A stretch of DNA of 64,000 bases from assembly GCA_949592205.1 (NCBI GenBank), contig CATIUR010000016.1, forward strand, positions 2,501 through 66,500. The letters are read 5' to 3'. Position numbers and translations under genes: made by a program. The notes below the pieces were generated by a model. That model ran no database searches. It was not told the DNA's origin and worked only from the letters and a program-made list of their open reading frames with translations. Positions 12,031 through 23,574 of this stretch are shown in pieces. Each line of letters begins with the position of its first letter. The stretch's first letter is position 1. The DNA comes from Helichrysum umbraculigerum. Lineage: Eukaryota; Streptophyta; Magnoliopsida; Asterales; Asteraceae.

Positions 12031-12267
12031 ATAGTGTAAGATGTTAATGGAGTATACATGTCCTCTTTGTAAGTACTTATCTTTATAGGATGTTGATGGC
12101 CTTTACTTATCTTTAATTGTGTATGTATATTGATTATAATACAAATGATATACTCATAATATAAATAGAAGTGTTTAAAGTACTAAGAGGTGAACATATT
12201 ATGTGTTTGGATATAAAGAAACTATAAGATGTTAATGGGGTATACATGTCCTATTTATAACTACTAA

Positions 12268-12300
12268 CTAGTAAGAACTAAGGCCGTGCAACCCACGGCC
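12268..12300 (-). mobile_element. Helitron 3' terminus (minus strand)
   Basis: On the minus strand a perfect 7-bp hairpin GGCCGTG/CACGGCC (12282-12300) lies 10 nt before terminal CTAG (12268-12271), with T following. The element therefore extends to the right. Its 5' end was not fixed, but it may contain the duplicated block at 12741-14132. Confidence 0.7.
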
Positions 12301-12740
12301 CATGCCCAGAAAAGGTCATGTTAGTTTTGCGATGTTACATGTATTTTATCTTCGTTGATCCTTGATCAAAATGGAAAAAAATAAACTATAATTTTGTATC
12401 CTAAAGTATTGCCAAACACCGACACTTTAATTAGAGCGTCGTCTAATTAATCCACCTTGAATTGTAGATTATGTTGAAAGAACATTAGTTGTAAGACCCA
12501 ATGAAAATTTTAGAAACGCATAAAATTCAAATGATAACAATAAAATCTCATGATTTTAACTTTCTATTATTGCACACGGCCAATTTATCTAGTAATTATT
12601 TCTTCATAATAGGTATTCTACTCATCAACCATGAAGTGTTCACATTTTTCATTGTACACGTCTTTCCCTCTCTATACATCTAAAACTACGTTTCTTCATT
12701 ACCAAAAAAAATATAGAATACACATTTTCTTTATCTTTAC

Positions 12741-14132
12741 TACGTAGACATCAACATTTCAGGGCTTTAAGGATCTGTTCCATTTTTGTTGGTTTCGAGA
12801 AATATGATTTTTTTTTCTTGTATATATATCATGTCCATATATGGATTAACAGAAGGAATTCATTTTGTATTAAAGAGGGGGGAAAAGGAAAATAAAACTA
12901 AGATGATATTATAGTTTAAATTAAATTATTTATATTTATTTTGTTTTCTTTAGTTAACATTGTTATACATATTACTAATGATATATGCTACTATTAATAC
13001 TATTATAAATTTTAAATATAATTATAATAATATGGACATGTATCACATTGTAAAGGCATGATATGTCACAATTTGAGGACTTGATAAGTTAATGACGCTT
13101 TTTATATATTACTAATGATATATGCTACTATTAATACTATTATAAATTTTAATTATAATTATAATCATATGGACATGTATCACATTGTAAAAGCATGATG
13201 TGTCACAATTTGAGGACTTGATAAGTTAATGATGCTTTTTATATATTACTAATGATAATGATATAAGTAAAATAATAAGTATTTTTTTAATTAATGTTTT
13301 TATTGGAATGAAATTAGTTAGTTTTACATTGTTATTTATTTAAATCTAATTTACACTTGTCAACCTATAAGGTGTATAGGTGTCAATTTAAGATGAATTC
13401 TTAGAATTCATGTGCTTTTTATATAAAACTTAATGATACGTAGACATCAACATTTCAGGGCTTTAAGGATCTGTTCCCTTTTTGTTGGTTTCGAGAATTC
13501 TGATTTTTTTTTTCTTGTATATATATCATGTCCATATATGGATTAACAGAAGGAATTCATTTTGTATTAAAGATGGGGGAAAAGGAAAATAAAACTAAGA
13601 TGATATTATAGTTTAAATTAAATTATTTATATTTATTTTGTTTTCTTTAGTTAACATTGTTATACATATTACTAATGATATATACTACTATAAATACTAT
13701 TATAAATTTTAATTATAATTATAATAATATGGACATGTATCACATTGTAAAGGCATGATATGTCACAATTTGAGGACTTGATAAGTTAATGATGCTTTTT
13801 ATATATTACTAATGATATATGCTACTATTAATACTATTATAAATTTTAATTATAATTATAATCATATGGACATGTATCACATTGTAAAAGCATGATGTGT
13901 CACAATTTGAGGACTTGATAAGTTAATGATGCTTTTTATATATTACTAATGATAATGATATAAGTAAAATAATAAGTGTTTTTTTAATTAATGTTTTTTA
14001 TTGGAATGAAATTAGTTAGTTTTACATTGTTATTTATTTAAATCTAATTTACACTTGTCAACCTATAAGGTGTATAGGTGTCAATCTAAGATGAATTCTT
14101 AGAATTCATGTGCTTTTTATATAAAACTTAAT
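12741..14132 (+). repeat. 696-bp tandem duplication with a nested repeat
   Basis: The unit starting TACGTAGACATCAACATTTC at 12741 recurs at 13437 and continues to about 14132, nearly identical throughout. Inside each unit a block of about 136 bp (ATTACTAATGATATATGCTAC...) is itself repeated, at about 12968 and 13104 and again at about 13669 and 13805. The sequence is very AT-rich and non-coding. Confidence 0.85.
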
Positions 14133-14302
14133 GAAATGAAATGTGGTAAGTTGTAAACATAAGTATTATTTTTTTAATATAATTAAGATCATGATTATGA
14201 GTATTATAATAATATATGAGGTAAAGATAATATGTATATCAAATTTTATATTATTATCTTAATCTTTTACACTTATTTTTAGTGTATGCAATTTTAAAAG
14301 TA

Positions 14303-16819
14303 CTAGTTGAAGACTCGCGACAACGCGGGATAACCTTAAACATTAGATATTTAGTTTTGTAGTTGTATTTTATCATTTTAATAAATTTGTTTTATGAGTT
14401 CTCAAACTAATATCACTTGATTAATTGTGACAATACCGGTTTTGTTAAAAATAGATATGCTTTTTGTGTACAGTAAGTATACAATACAATACAAATGGAG
14501 AATTGTAAATAATAAGTTAATGTACATACGCCTTCCTTTAGTGTGTTTATATGTTGTTAATGGTAACAACTTTGAAAAAGCCTTAAATAAGACGGAGATC
14601 ACAATAGTGTGAGCAATGAGCACCAAGTGGACTCAGAAATGTATAGATCAATATGTGTTTTTATTAAGAAAGCAAAATTATATTATTACCCTACCAAAAT
14701 TAAAATCAAAGATACAATTACATATCTATAGACACCAACTTAGCCACTGCCATAATTATACTCCAATCTATAGTACATTTCTCAAGCATAAAATATACAT
14801 AATATTAAGCAGTATTCAATTGCAAACTTCAATTAGCCCATGTATAGCCTTTAGATATATACTACTCGTCCATTATAGTGAGTCATCGACATGCATAATT
14901 CCATCATGTAGAAACTGCTTTGCGACCTGTTTCACTTTACACTTGATGGTTGATGTAGCCACTGATTATCGGATCGATAATTCATTGGTTCCACTGTAAC
15001 TCTTTCCCTTTCACCCTTGACTTTTATCCCCTCTAGGCTTCAAAATTGTACTTCTTTATATATACCCGCTCCTCTTGAAACCTTATTTCCAAATACTTTA
15101 TCATTCACCTTGTAGCTCCTTAGTGTCAATCGAATGTGCCACTAACTCTTTTTTTAAGATTTTGTATCAAGAATCCATTTTATCGCTAGTTTTGTGGTAC
15201 TCATAGATTCATAGAATATATATTTTTATTTTTATTGAAGGTTTACCTCTACAATTCTTGGCTTCATGAAGTCTCCTGCCATGGCTCCAAACACATGGTT
15301 AGCTTTACCTATAAACAAAGTGACAGAAACATTAATTAATAAACCTTAAATCTTTAAATTTCTCTTTTATGCATCATCATCACCACTAACCCAGTTTCAG
15401 AATCTACACATTATTTCGGTAGGAGTGCATATATCATTTGTAACACATGGATGCTAAAAACATCATTTCAAATATTACAATTTATATTGTATTTTAAGAT
15501 GTGAAAATAGCTTAGACCACCTTTCATTCCCTGATCTCATTTAAAGTTTCCCTGCAAAGTTATTCATAAGGTATTAACTTTTATAGTTGTATACTACATA
15601 TTACCCTATTATATGTTGATGCCACATTGCCAATTCGTTACAATGTATACATAAATCACCAATCTGACCAAGGAGCTATATTACAATACCTTTACATTGT
15701 GTTTAAGCTTCATTCCCTTCCAAAGAGATCTTAAATAAAAAAGGGCATGCAGCAAAAGCATAAGTTATTTCCATGTATAAAATTGAAATTTGTATACGCA
15801 TGAGCCATGGCTTGTATAAGAATAAGGTAAAAACGATTAGTCAAAATATGATTGATATGTAAAAATATAAAAAAAAAGTTGAAACACATCACGATCTAAT
15901 CTAAATCTCACTATACATACATTATAAATCATAAACTACTATCCATCCAAATAATAATTACTCATTTGCATCATAATTTCAATAGCAATCCAAATATTAA
16001 AAACCATTAATATCCAACCCAATCTTGTAATGATTTCAGTAACAAATATATAAAAATAATAAACACATATGGTTAAATTTTAAAGGATGTAACGCCACCA
16101 AAGCACAAATTTCTATTACCAACAGCTAGATATCAAAATAAAACTAAATATATATGAATTTGGTTTTTGAAACCCTCACCTATGAAAACATTAAGATGAT
16201 CATGATTTTTGTCAAACTATATGTTTCACGGCTTCGATTAGGGTCTTGAAAGATATAAGATAAGATTCTTTGAACCTTGTTTGCTGGATTTCATCATTAT
16301 GAATTTCAATAGATTTGCAGAACCAAAAACCTCTTTAAAACAATGAAAAAGGATCAACACTTATTGTTGGATGATTTCTCATTGATTTGGAAGCTTCGGC
16401 TTGATATCATTGTTTGAGTATTAGCGTTTGAATTTTGAGCGACGCGAACACCTATGACAAAAAAACTCCATCCGATTTATTGAAAAGAATTGAGGTTTAG
16501 ATTTGTATTTGAATTTTGGAAGTAATCAAGAATTATGGAAAGAAGATTGAATATTTTATATTGAGATTGAGATTAGGCAAAGTTGGTTAAGAAACTCGTG
16601 ACCAATGCGAAGATGTCGGGAGTGGTTTTATTTTTTGGCATTATCTATTTTTATTAAATATATTTTGATATTATACTTATAATTTATTTATAATGATAAT
16701 AATAATATATATCATTTGCCTAATTTATCTACTACTCCGTATTTTTTTAACAATATTTGTCGTTTTTTTTCCATCACGATTTATGTAAATTAAATTAAAT
16801 TTTAATATATATATATAGA
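14303..16819 (-). mobile_element. probable non-autonomous Helitron
   Basis: On the minus strand the element begins with TCTATATATATATATTAAAA (5' end at 16819, preceded by A). It ends with a hairpin CCCGCG/CGCGAG (14314-14329, one G-T pair) and CTAG (14303-14306) followed by T. Insertion between A and T without target duplication fits a Helitron. The 2.5-kb interior has no RepHel frame; the 127-codon frame at 14616-14999 has no recognisable domain. The 5' end is AT-rich and so less certain than the 3' hairpin. Confidence 0.6.
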
Positions 16820-17106
16820 TATTTATGGGGTTTAGAGGTGCTAAATGTAACTATGAAAATTAAATTTAGATCGTCGGATCAATTTGGGAGAACCCAATTA
16901 AAGGCCGAGATTACCCCATGGTATTTTCGTTTAAGTATATGTTATAGAATAGATGACATAATGATAATGAGATAATGATATTCAAACAACTTTGATTAAT
17001 AATTAATATAATAATTAATAAATGAGTTATGAAGGGTAATATATGAGGTTAAATTATAATGTAATAATATTTTATAGTTTTTATTTTTTATGCAAGTAAT
17101 ACATAA

Positions 17107-17450
17107 CGTATAACCATGTTTTCAGAGAAGTGGCGGTCCGAATCTTATCTGAACTGCGAGAATAACTGACTAAGCCGTGCCATAAGGGGTCATTCTCCAA
17201 ACGGGGTCATTACTGAATCCTTTCATTGACCTTTCTTTTCTATAACGAAAAAGCCCTCCTTTCGGTGATGTGGGTGTTGCAAACCGGACGGTACACGACT
17301 TGGTTTTGGCCCCACACCGTTGCGACAGGAGGGGGCTTTCCCAGCAGCCTACTTTGCCAAGAGTCACCAAGCCTTAAGTCAAAAGCTCAGGTTTCAAGCC
17401 CTTTAGGGGCACCAAGTGATAGTCAAACTTGGACGAAGTGAGTTGATTGA
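17107..17450. other. GC-rich patch, possibly organellar insertion
   Basis: About 340 bp with clearly higher GC than its AT-rich flanks begins near CAGAGAAGTGGCGGTCCG and includes GCCCTCCTTTCGGTGATG. Both strands carry short open frames but no gene is recognised. The texture resembles plant mitochondrial spacer DNA, which is a guess from style. A search against organelle genomes would decide it. Confidence 0.3.
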
Positions 17451-17950
17451 CCACTTAAGTTTTTCACTGGACAACTAAAAAGCGTACTGTTTGACTCATC
17501 GTTGATGGTTGAATTCAACATCACATCTCGAAACCTAGTACTATAACTCTTCAAATAATCTCGAGAATACGTTACTTAAACTCACATGAAAATTAAACAT
17601 GGTATGTACGTATTTCGAAGTTTGAACACTTGTTTATATTGTTTCCTTACAGTTAAGTTAGTAACACATAAATATTTTACCAAACAAATAAAGTTATCAT
17701 GAGCTATAACGGGTTACACTTGATATATATTAGTACCAAACAGGATAAAAATGAACGCTTCCTCGATCTTGTCGATCAAATCGAACTTAGTTACCCGGTT
17801 CTCCACCTGGATTATTATGTTACGTACTTCACAAGAATTTGTATTGCTACCGATATGTTTGTTAAACCTACCTTTCCTACGTGTTTAATCGATGGGTACG
17901 TTCTCACGTGATTTACTTCTTATATAAGAAAAATGATGCTATAAATACTA
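17451..17950. other. spacer upstream of the UGT promoter
   Basis: AT-rich sequence. The 70-codon frame at 17699-17911 lacks a recognisable domain. No element ends were seen before the MITE at 17951. Confidence 0.4.
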
Positions 17951-18132
17951 CTCCATCCGTCCCCTTTCAAGTTTCCACTTTACTATTTTGAATTCTCGTG
18001 TTTACTTCCATATTAAACTAATAAAAAAAGATTTTATTGAGTAAATATGTTATTTGATTGGTGAAAAGTGTCGTTAGTGCAGAATTCTAAAACTGTAGGC
18101 ATTAGTCGACGCTTTGACCGGAACGGAGGGAG
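17951..18132. mobile_element. Stowaway-like MITE in the UGT promoter
   Basis: A 182-bp element runs from CTCCATCCGTCCC to GGAACGGAGGGAG, which are inverted repeats with two mismatches. TA dinucleotides flank it at 17949-17950 and 18133-18134. Terminal CTCCCTCCGTCCC-like repeats with TA duplications are characteristic of Stowaway (Tc1/mariner) MITEs. Its right edge is only about 47 bp from the TATA box of the UGT gene. Confidence 0.85.
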
Positions 18133-18179
18133 TAGCTAGTTTAAACTAAACTGAAATTGTTTCCCCCTTTTTGCTCTCC

Positions 18180-18187
18180 TATAAATA
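18180..18187 (+). promoter_or_regulatory. TATA box of the UGT gene
   Basis: TATAAATA lies 76-83 bp before the ATG. A start site about 30 bp downstream would leave a leader of roughly 50 nt, normal for a plant gene. The sequence context TCCTATAAATACAG is a good plant core promoter. Confidence 0.7.
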
Positions 18188-18262
18188 CAGGCAACCTCAG
18201 CTCTTCCATTCAGCACCACTTTTTAACCAAAATCTAAACACACACATATTGCAACAAATTAG

Positions 18263-21200
18263 ATGGGTTCGATAGCAAAAATAGAAAAGCCGCACGCCGT
18301 ATGTATCCCTGTCCCATTACAGGGCCATATCAACCCCATGATGAAACTTGCTAAACTTCTTCATTCAAAGGGCTTCCACATCTCATTTGTCAACACTCAC
18401 TACAACCATAACCGCATACTCAGATCTAGAGGTCCTTCCTCCCTTGACGGCCTCCCAGATTTTCGTTTCTACTCCATTACTGACGGCCTTCCGCCGTCTG
18501 ACGCCAACATCTCCCATTCAGGTCCTGACCTTGCTGAATCTCTTTTTAAGAACAGTTTAGAGCCTTTTTGTGAGCTCATCACTAGGGTTAATGCTTCTGA
18601 GGAGTCCGACGTGCCACCTGTGAGCTGTATTGTTTCAGATGGGTGCATGAGCTTTAAGCTCGAAGCTGCCGATAGGTTCGGGCTGCCTGAAGTTTTATTT
18701 TGGACGCCAAGTGCTTGTGGAGTTTTGGCTTTTACTCGTTATCATGAACTTGTTCAAAGGGGCTATATTCCCCTCAAAGGTGATTAAATACTATCTACTA
18801 TCTACTACTCCTACTTATATTTATTTTGCTTAACTTTCTACACCCGGCAAAATCATGATTCTAGTTATTTTAGTTATTTACCGATCCCCATTTGGAACCA
18901 AATCGATCATCATTAATTTATATTTACTACGAGTACCATTAAGGAGTACGTCAATAATAATCTAAACACGTGAAATATTAACTAGCAGAGTAAGTAATCT
19001 ATCTAGTCTTTATAGTCATAATTAGCCATTAGGAGCTTTTGATACACTTATATCGTGATTAATTAGTGTCCGATTCAAGCAGCTGTCTGACCTTATTACT
19101 GTTCCTTAAAAAAATTAAAATACGAGTAACTACATGAAATAACTTTTTAACAGATATTTAAGTGCATGAGCCTAGAATGCGTCACTTTTTTTTTTTTTTT
19201 TTTTATGAACGTCGGAGTATTATTAAGCTTGCAACTAGCAAGAAACGGGCTACAAGGCCCCAAAAGAGTCATTACACACTTGATTACATAAATATGGAGG
19301 GTTACAAGTCCACCCACGAAATCTTGGAAGTTTTTAGATCTGTTATTAATCCATTAAATTAAAACGAAGTAACGATAATTTCGTCTAACAGATTTATGTT
19401 TCGTGCTTGACAAACCATTTTGTTGGGAGCAATGATTTAACTATAATGAGTTAGGTGATGATTACCTTTCCAATCCAATAATGATATATATTTAACATTA
19501 TCTCCAACTACCGTGATTATTATATTATATTTCTTTTTTATTGGTGTCATTTCATACTGTGATTTTTTAGGGTGTTGATAAATACAACACAAGTTTTAAT
19601 ACATACAACACAAATATACATAATTAGTGCATACAGTACAAATCAGTAATGCACAGTTTTGTTGCATCAATCAAATTCCATGTTGTATCTATCAATTCCC
19701 ATTTTTTAAGGGAAGTGACAAATACAACATGATTTTTGTTCCATACAACAAAATTGTGCATTAGAGAGTTGTACTGTATGCATTAATATTGAAATTTTTG
19801 ATGTATACATCACAATTTTTTGGTGTATTTATCAACACCCATTTTTTAATTGGATTATAGTATATATTCTACTATTTTCTTGAAAAAATAAAATTATAGT
19901 AGAACCAGCAACCAACAAAAAAAAAAACAGAATAGAAAAAGCCGTTAAAAAAGAAAAAGCCCAACAAAAATACAGCACCTTCTAGGCCCATCTGCAAGGT
20001 GATACACGCCAAAATAATAGAGTAATAATGACATGCATAAATTAGGAGACATGAAGTCAAAGTAGGGACGAACCTCCATTATAATCCGCTGAGGTTGGTA
20101 TTATCATTAAATTAAGTTGATTTAAAGTAAAATTAGGCAAAAGTTATTGTTTATTAAGAGTATTATATTACTCTTACCTAGGTGTTCCACCCGTGAAGTG
20201 AGCTTTCAAATTTTTTGAATCACCGGTACCTAAATTTTCTAGATCTGTCATGCTAAAGCAGTACAAATTTCAACTCAAAATGAGAATTGCTTGTTTTTAT
20301 AAAAAGTACTTAGGAAAGACATGTAATTATAAAATGAAAATTTGTAGGGAGTATTAAACTACTCCATATATCTTCGTGATACAATTAGATAAAATTTTGA
20401 CTAAATGAATCATCGCAGATATGAGCGACACGACAAATGGTTATTTAGAAACAAGACTGGATTGGATTTCTGGAATGAATAACATTCGATTGAGGGACTT
20501 CCCGAGTTTCATTCGAACGACAGACATAAACGACATCATGCTCAATTTTTTCATTAGAGTGACGACAGCTATCCCTGGAGGCTCAGCTATCATTCTCAAC
20601 ACATTTGATGCCTTAGAAAAAGACAGTGTTACACCCTTACTCGCCTTGAACCCACGAATCTTCACAGTGGGCCCACTCCACTTGATGGAAGATTATATTA
20701 TCGATGACCGACTCAAAAACATTGGGTCTAACCTGTGGGAGGAAGATGATAGTTGCATGAGTTGGCTTGACACAAAAGAGCCTAACTCGGTTGTTTACGT
20801 TAACTTTGGAAGTATTACAATCATGACAAAAGAACAACTTATCGAGTTTGGGTGGGGACTTGCAAATAGCAACAAGGACTTTCTGTGGATAACTAGACCG
20901 GGTATTGTTGGTGGCGATGATGCCATTATGCCACCAGAGTTCGTCCATGAAACCAAAGGGCGAGGTTTGGTGACTGGCTGGTGCCCTCAAGAACAGGTTA
21001 CATATTCTTGCTTTATATTATGTTCTTTTAATAGTAGTACAAAAAACATGGGAAATGAAAAATAAGTTAATCTCTCTAGCTAGAATATAATTATAATACT
21101 CCGTATAAAATAAAATAAAGCTGCATGCTAATTTCATATTAATCCTTTCTAATAGAAAAATAAACCACGAAACAATGCAATGAGGTCATAACTTTTATTA

Positions 21201-22782
21201 CTCTTGTGAACCTAATTATTCTCATTAAAACACACATTGATATTTTCTAGCCTCTGTAGTAGGCTCTCTGTTTATAAATTCATTGGTTTAATTTGGGTCA
21301 TTTAAGTCTCACCTCATCTGCCAGAATTAAGGTCTCGCAGAATACATGTTGGGTCAATTCATTTTAATTTTAATCCTTTTAATTAAGCTTTGTTAACTGA
21401 AATTTAAGGATTATTATATAACACGCATAATAAAGTGTTGTACATGAACCACTTAATTATTTACCATCAATGACGGATTTGAAATCTAAATTAGGGTATG
21501 CAATGTGTGACAAAAAATAATTTTCCCTCGGGCTATATCAGTAAATTAATATTTGGTTTTATAGATGAGGCTATTTGATATATCATTTGATATTAAATTT
21601 AGTTTTCTGCGTATGACTATTCAAGAATTATTTAATTTTGAGTTCAAGTTATGACTAATGAGTTCATAATCAGTTGATGACGTTATCAATTATCCGAACA
21701 TAATTAACCAAGTAATCGAGAGACTCGATGTAAAATTAACCAGGAATGGCCTTTGGTCTAACGGTCTCGTGATGACCCATCCAACCATGAGTTTGGGTTC
21801 GAGTCCTGAAGATGGGACAATTGTATATATATTTGTTGATTAATGTATATATTGGTGGTAGTGGAATGTGTACCTGCCTTTCAAAAAAAAGAAATTGAAA
21901 TATAATCAAACCTGTGGATGGGTGTGAGAATAAGAGTCACCTAACCATGATCGGGTTTTAAGGTTTTTAAAAGCGTAACGTTACATAATTAAATAACCAA
22001 TTAACTCAAATATAAGTTAAATGATAAGCTAGTTAAAGACTATTCTCTTCAAAGTAGAAAACAGACTAAACACAGTATCAACCTATGTCTATACTTGCCA
22101 TTGTCCTATATTTACTTTACAATTTTTATTTGGATTTTGAGCAATGCAGAAGACTGCACACACTTTTCACACTTTTTTTACGGGCTGTGCACTCATTTTT
22201 TAAAGGCTATGCACCTCTATATACTATTATATAAATTATCATAAAAAATACCGAGTATATTTTTTACATTGCTAGGAGAAATGATAGGGTATGCAAGTGC
22301 ATACCCTATTTTGTTAACAAGTCCGCCTTTGTTAATTAACCTTAATGCATAATTAACATAGTACTGTATAATGTTTTCTCATAATTAATATGGGAAGTAT
22401 CGCTAATTAAAAAGTTATCTACTTCGTGAAGGTTATGAAGCACCCAGCAATTGGCGGGTTCTTGACTCACAGTGGATGGAACTCAACTATTGAAAGTATT
22501 AGCAGCGGTATTCCGATGATTTGTTGGCCTTTTTACTCGGAGCAACAAACAAATTGTCGATATAGTTGTGTAGAATGGGAGATTGGTATGGAAATTAATA
22601 CGGATGTAAAAAGGGAAGATGTTGAGGCTCAAGTGTTAGAAATGATGGATGGGAAGAAGGGGGATATGATGAAAAGAAAGATTCGAGAGTGGAAGAAGAA
22701 GGCTGAAGAAGCAGTTGCTGTTGGCGGATCGTCGTATTGCAACTTTGATACATTAGTAAGTGATGTGCTCTTGAAAAAGTGA
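18263..22782 (+). CDS. UGT85-family UDP-glycosyltransferase, three exons
   Basis: Exons 18263-18779, 20419-20996 and 22432-22782 join to 481 codons. Both introns are GT-AG (phase 1, then phase 0). Family-1 plant UGTs move a sugar from UDP-sugar to small acceptors in the cytosol. The N-terminal domain has GHINP with the expected catalytic His22, and Asp126 sits in a VSDG context. The 44-residue PSPG donor box spans residues 360-403, opening WCPQEQ, with HSGWNS inside and ending in Gln, which favours UDP-glucose. The PLKDMS and NGYLET context after intron 1 and the overall length match UGT85 enzymes (7-deoxyloganetin or steviol glucosyltransferase-like); the acceptor cannot be inferred. No frame break is seen. 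The odd point is intron 2, which falls between PSPG residues 6 and 7. A MITE abuts the promoter. Confidence 0.9.
19181..19375 (-). mobile_element. possible truncated LINE 3' end
   Basis: On the minus strand the segment ends in TTAATAATACTCCGACGTTC followed shortly by about 18 A residues (the T run near 19183-19203). A short 3' fragment with a terminal A tail fits a 5'-truncated LINE or a processed transcript insertion. The target duplication was not resolved. Confidence 0.4.
19570..19840. mobile_element. inverted dimer of a 131-bp hAT-like MITE
   Basis: Two 131-bp units (19570-19700 and 19710-19840) are diverged reverse complements of each other. The outer ends are GGGTGTTGATAAATAC and its inverse; the inner ends are GGGAAGTGACAAATAC-like. 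ATTTTTTA occurs at the left flank (19562-19569), between the units (19701-19708) and at the right flank (19841-19848). Eight-base duplications suggest the hAT superfamily. An intron transcript could fold into a stem of about 130 bp. Confidence 0.75.
21741..21895 (+). mobile_element. tRNA-derived SINE in intron 2
   Basis: A pol III A-box-like TGGTCTAACGG lies near 21755 and a B box GGTTCGAGTCC near 21798, a spacing typical of a tRNA-derived head. A tail region ending TTTCAAAAAAAAG follows. No tRNA cloverleaf with acceptor pairing is evident, so a SINE is preferred over a tRNA gene. Confidence 0.65.
22284..22309. repeat. 26-bp near-perfect palindrome in intron 2
   Basis: ATAGGGTATGCA and TGCATACCCTAT are perfect 12-bp inverse arms separated by AG. 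It lies about 120 bp before the exon 3 acceptor. GGGTATGCA also occurs near 21495 in the same intron. Function unknown. Confidence 0.6.
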
Positions 22783-23024
22783 TCCGGCAATGGACAATTT
22801 GTTAATAATTGTTACTACGATTTTATAACTACCATATCGTATAGATAAAATTAAATTGTATAAGCTAAGTCAATAATTAGTAGGTTCATTTGCCTAAAGA
22901 CTGTCAAATTCAGTTTGGGAACTTGATTGTTTTGATGATTCTTTCTATTTTGGTACTTGTCTTCTTTCATTATCATAGGATATTTGGCGATTTGGCGATC
23001 GAGTAAATATCATATTGATAAGCA

Positions 23025-23051
23025 CTAGTTTATTGACCCGCGACAGCGCGG
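23025..23051 (-). mobile_element. Helitron 3' terminus (minus strand)
   Basis: On the minus strand the hairpin CCGCG/CGCGG (23038-23051) precedes CTAG (23025-23028) by about 9 nt, with T following. The element extends right and is interrupted by the copia insertion at 23159; its remainder may continue after 41868. It lies about 240 bp after the UGT stop. Confidence 0.6.
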
Positions 23052-23158
23052 ACTAGTACATTTGAGTTTTAAAAGTTAACAATTAAATCTAAAAGAAACA
23101 TAACGTGCACAATGTTATATGAGAAAAAAGAAATAGACTAATTGATTAAAAAGAGACT

Positions 23159-23559
23159 TGTTAGTATTAGTGTCCAAGACTAGTTATTAGGATTAGTAGT
23201 TTTTCATGTTTCCTTATGTATGTAACTTGCCTTGCAAGGCAAGCATCGATAGTTTTGTTTAGGTATTGGTGTAAGTCGGCTAGCAATCCTAATTGGTTTG
23301 TGATTAGGATATTTGACCCCCTCATCTCTATAAAAGGAGGTGAGGGGGTGAGGCAACCGATTCATCCCATCTTTTATTTTTTCCGTACCGATTGAGTTAT
23401 AATAAAGGTTTAACTTTCGATTATATTTGTGGTGTCGTTTCTTAAAGGTTCTTCGTAGAGAAGTCATTCGACTTCTTGGTTTGATCTCATACGATTAACA
23501 TAAGTGATCTCGATTCCGTGTTCGTCGGTTCGGGTTTGTTGAAGGTTCTGTTTTCAACA
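23159..23559 (+). repeat. 5' LTR of the copia element
   Basis: 401 bp with TG...CA ends, a TATAAAA box at 23329-23335, and the primer site directly after it. Compared with the 3' copy it has scattered substitutions, for example around 23268, 23352 and 23540-23553. Confidence 0.93.
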
Positions 23560-23561
23560 AG

Positions 23562-23574
23562 TGGTATCAGAGCC
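23562..23574 (+). other. primer binding site (initiator Met-tRNA)
   Basis: TGGTATCAGAGCC, two bases after the 5' LTR, is complementary to the 3' end of plant initiator Met-tRNA and primes minus-strand cDNA synthesis. Confidence 0.9.

Larger units (their letters stand above)
18780..20418 (+). other. UGT intron 1 (1,639 bp)
   Basis: It begins GTGATTAAAT and ends CATCGCAG. Splicing restores an Asp codon (G plus AT). The position, after the PLK residues, matches the intron I associate with UGT85 genes. It contains a LINE-like tail (19181-19375) and an inverted MITE dimer (19570-19840). Confidence 0.85.
20997..22431 (+). other. UGT intron 2 (1,435 bp), within the PSPG box
   Basis: The donor is CAG|GTTACA at 20996/20997 and the acceptor is GTGAAG|GTTATG at 22431/22432. 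Joining restores the PSPG motif exactly in phase 0. It carries a SINE-like element (21741-21895) and a 26-bp palindrome (22284-22309). Confidence 0.8.

Noticed and set aside
14616..14999. 127-codon open frame as a gene
   Set aside because: AT-rich, no domain or homology that I recognise, and within a probable Helitron.
21741..21815. Possible tRNA gene from A- and B-box-like motifs
   Set aside because: No acceptor stem or anticodon arm could be paired, and an A-rich tail follows; a SINE fits better.
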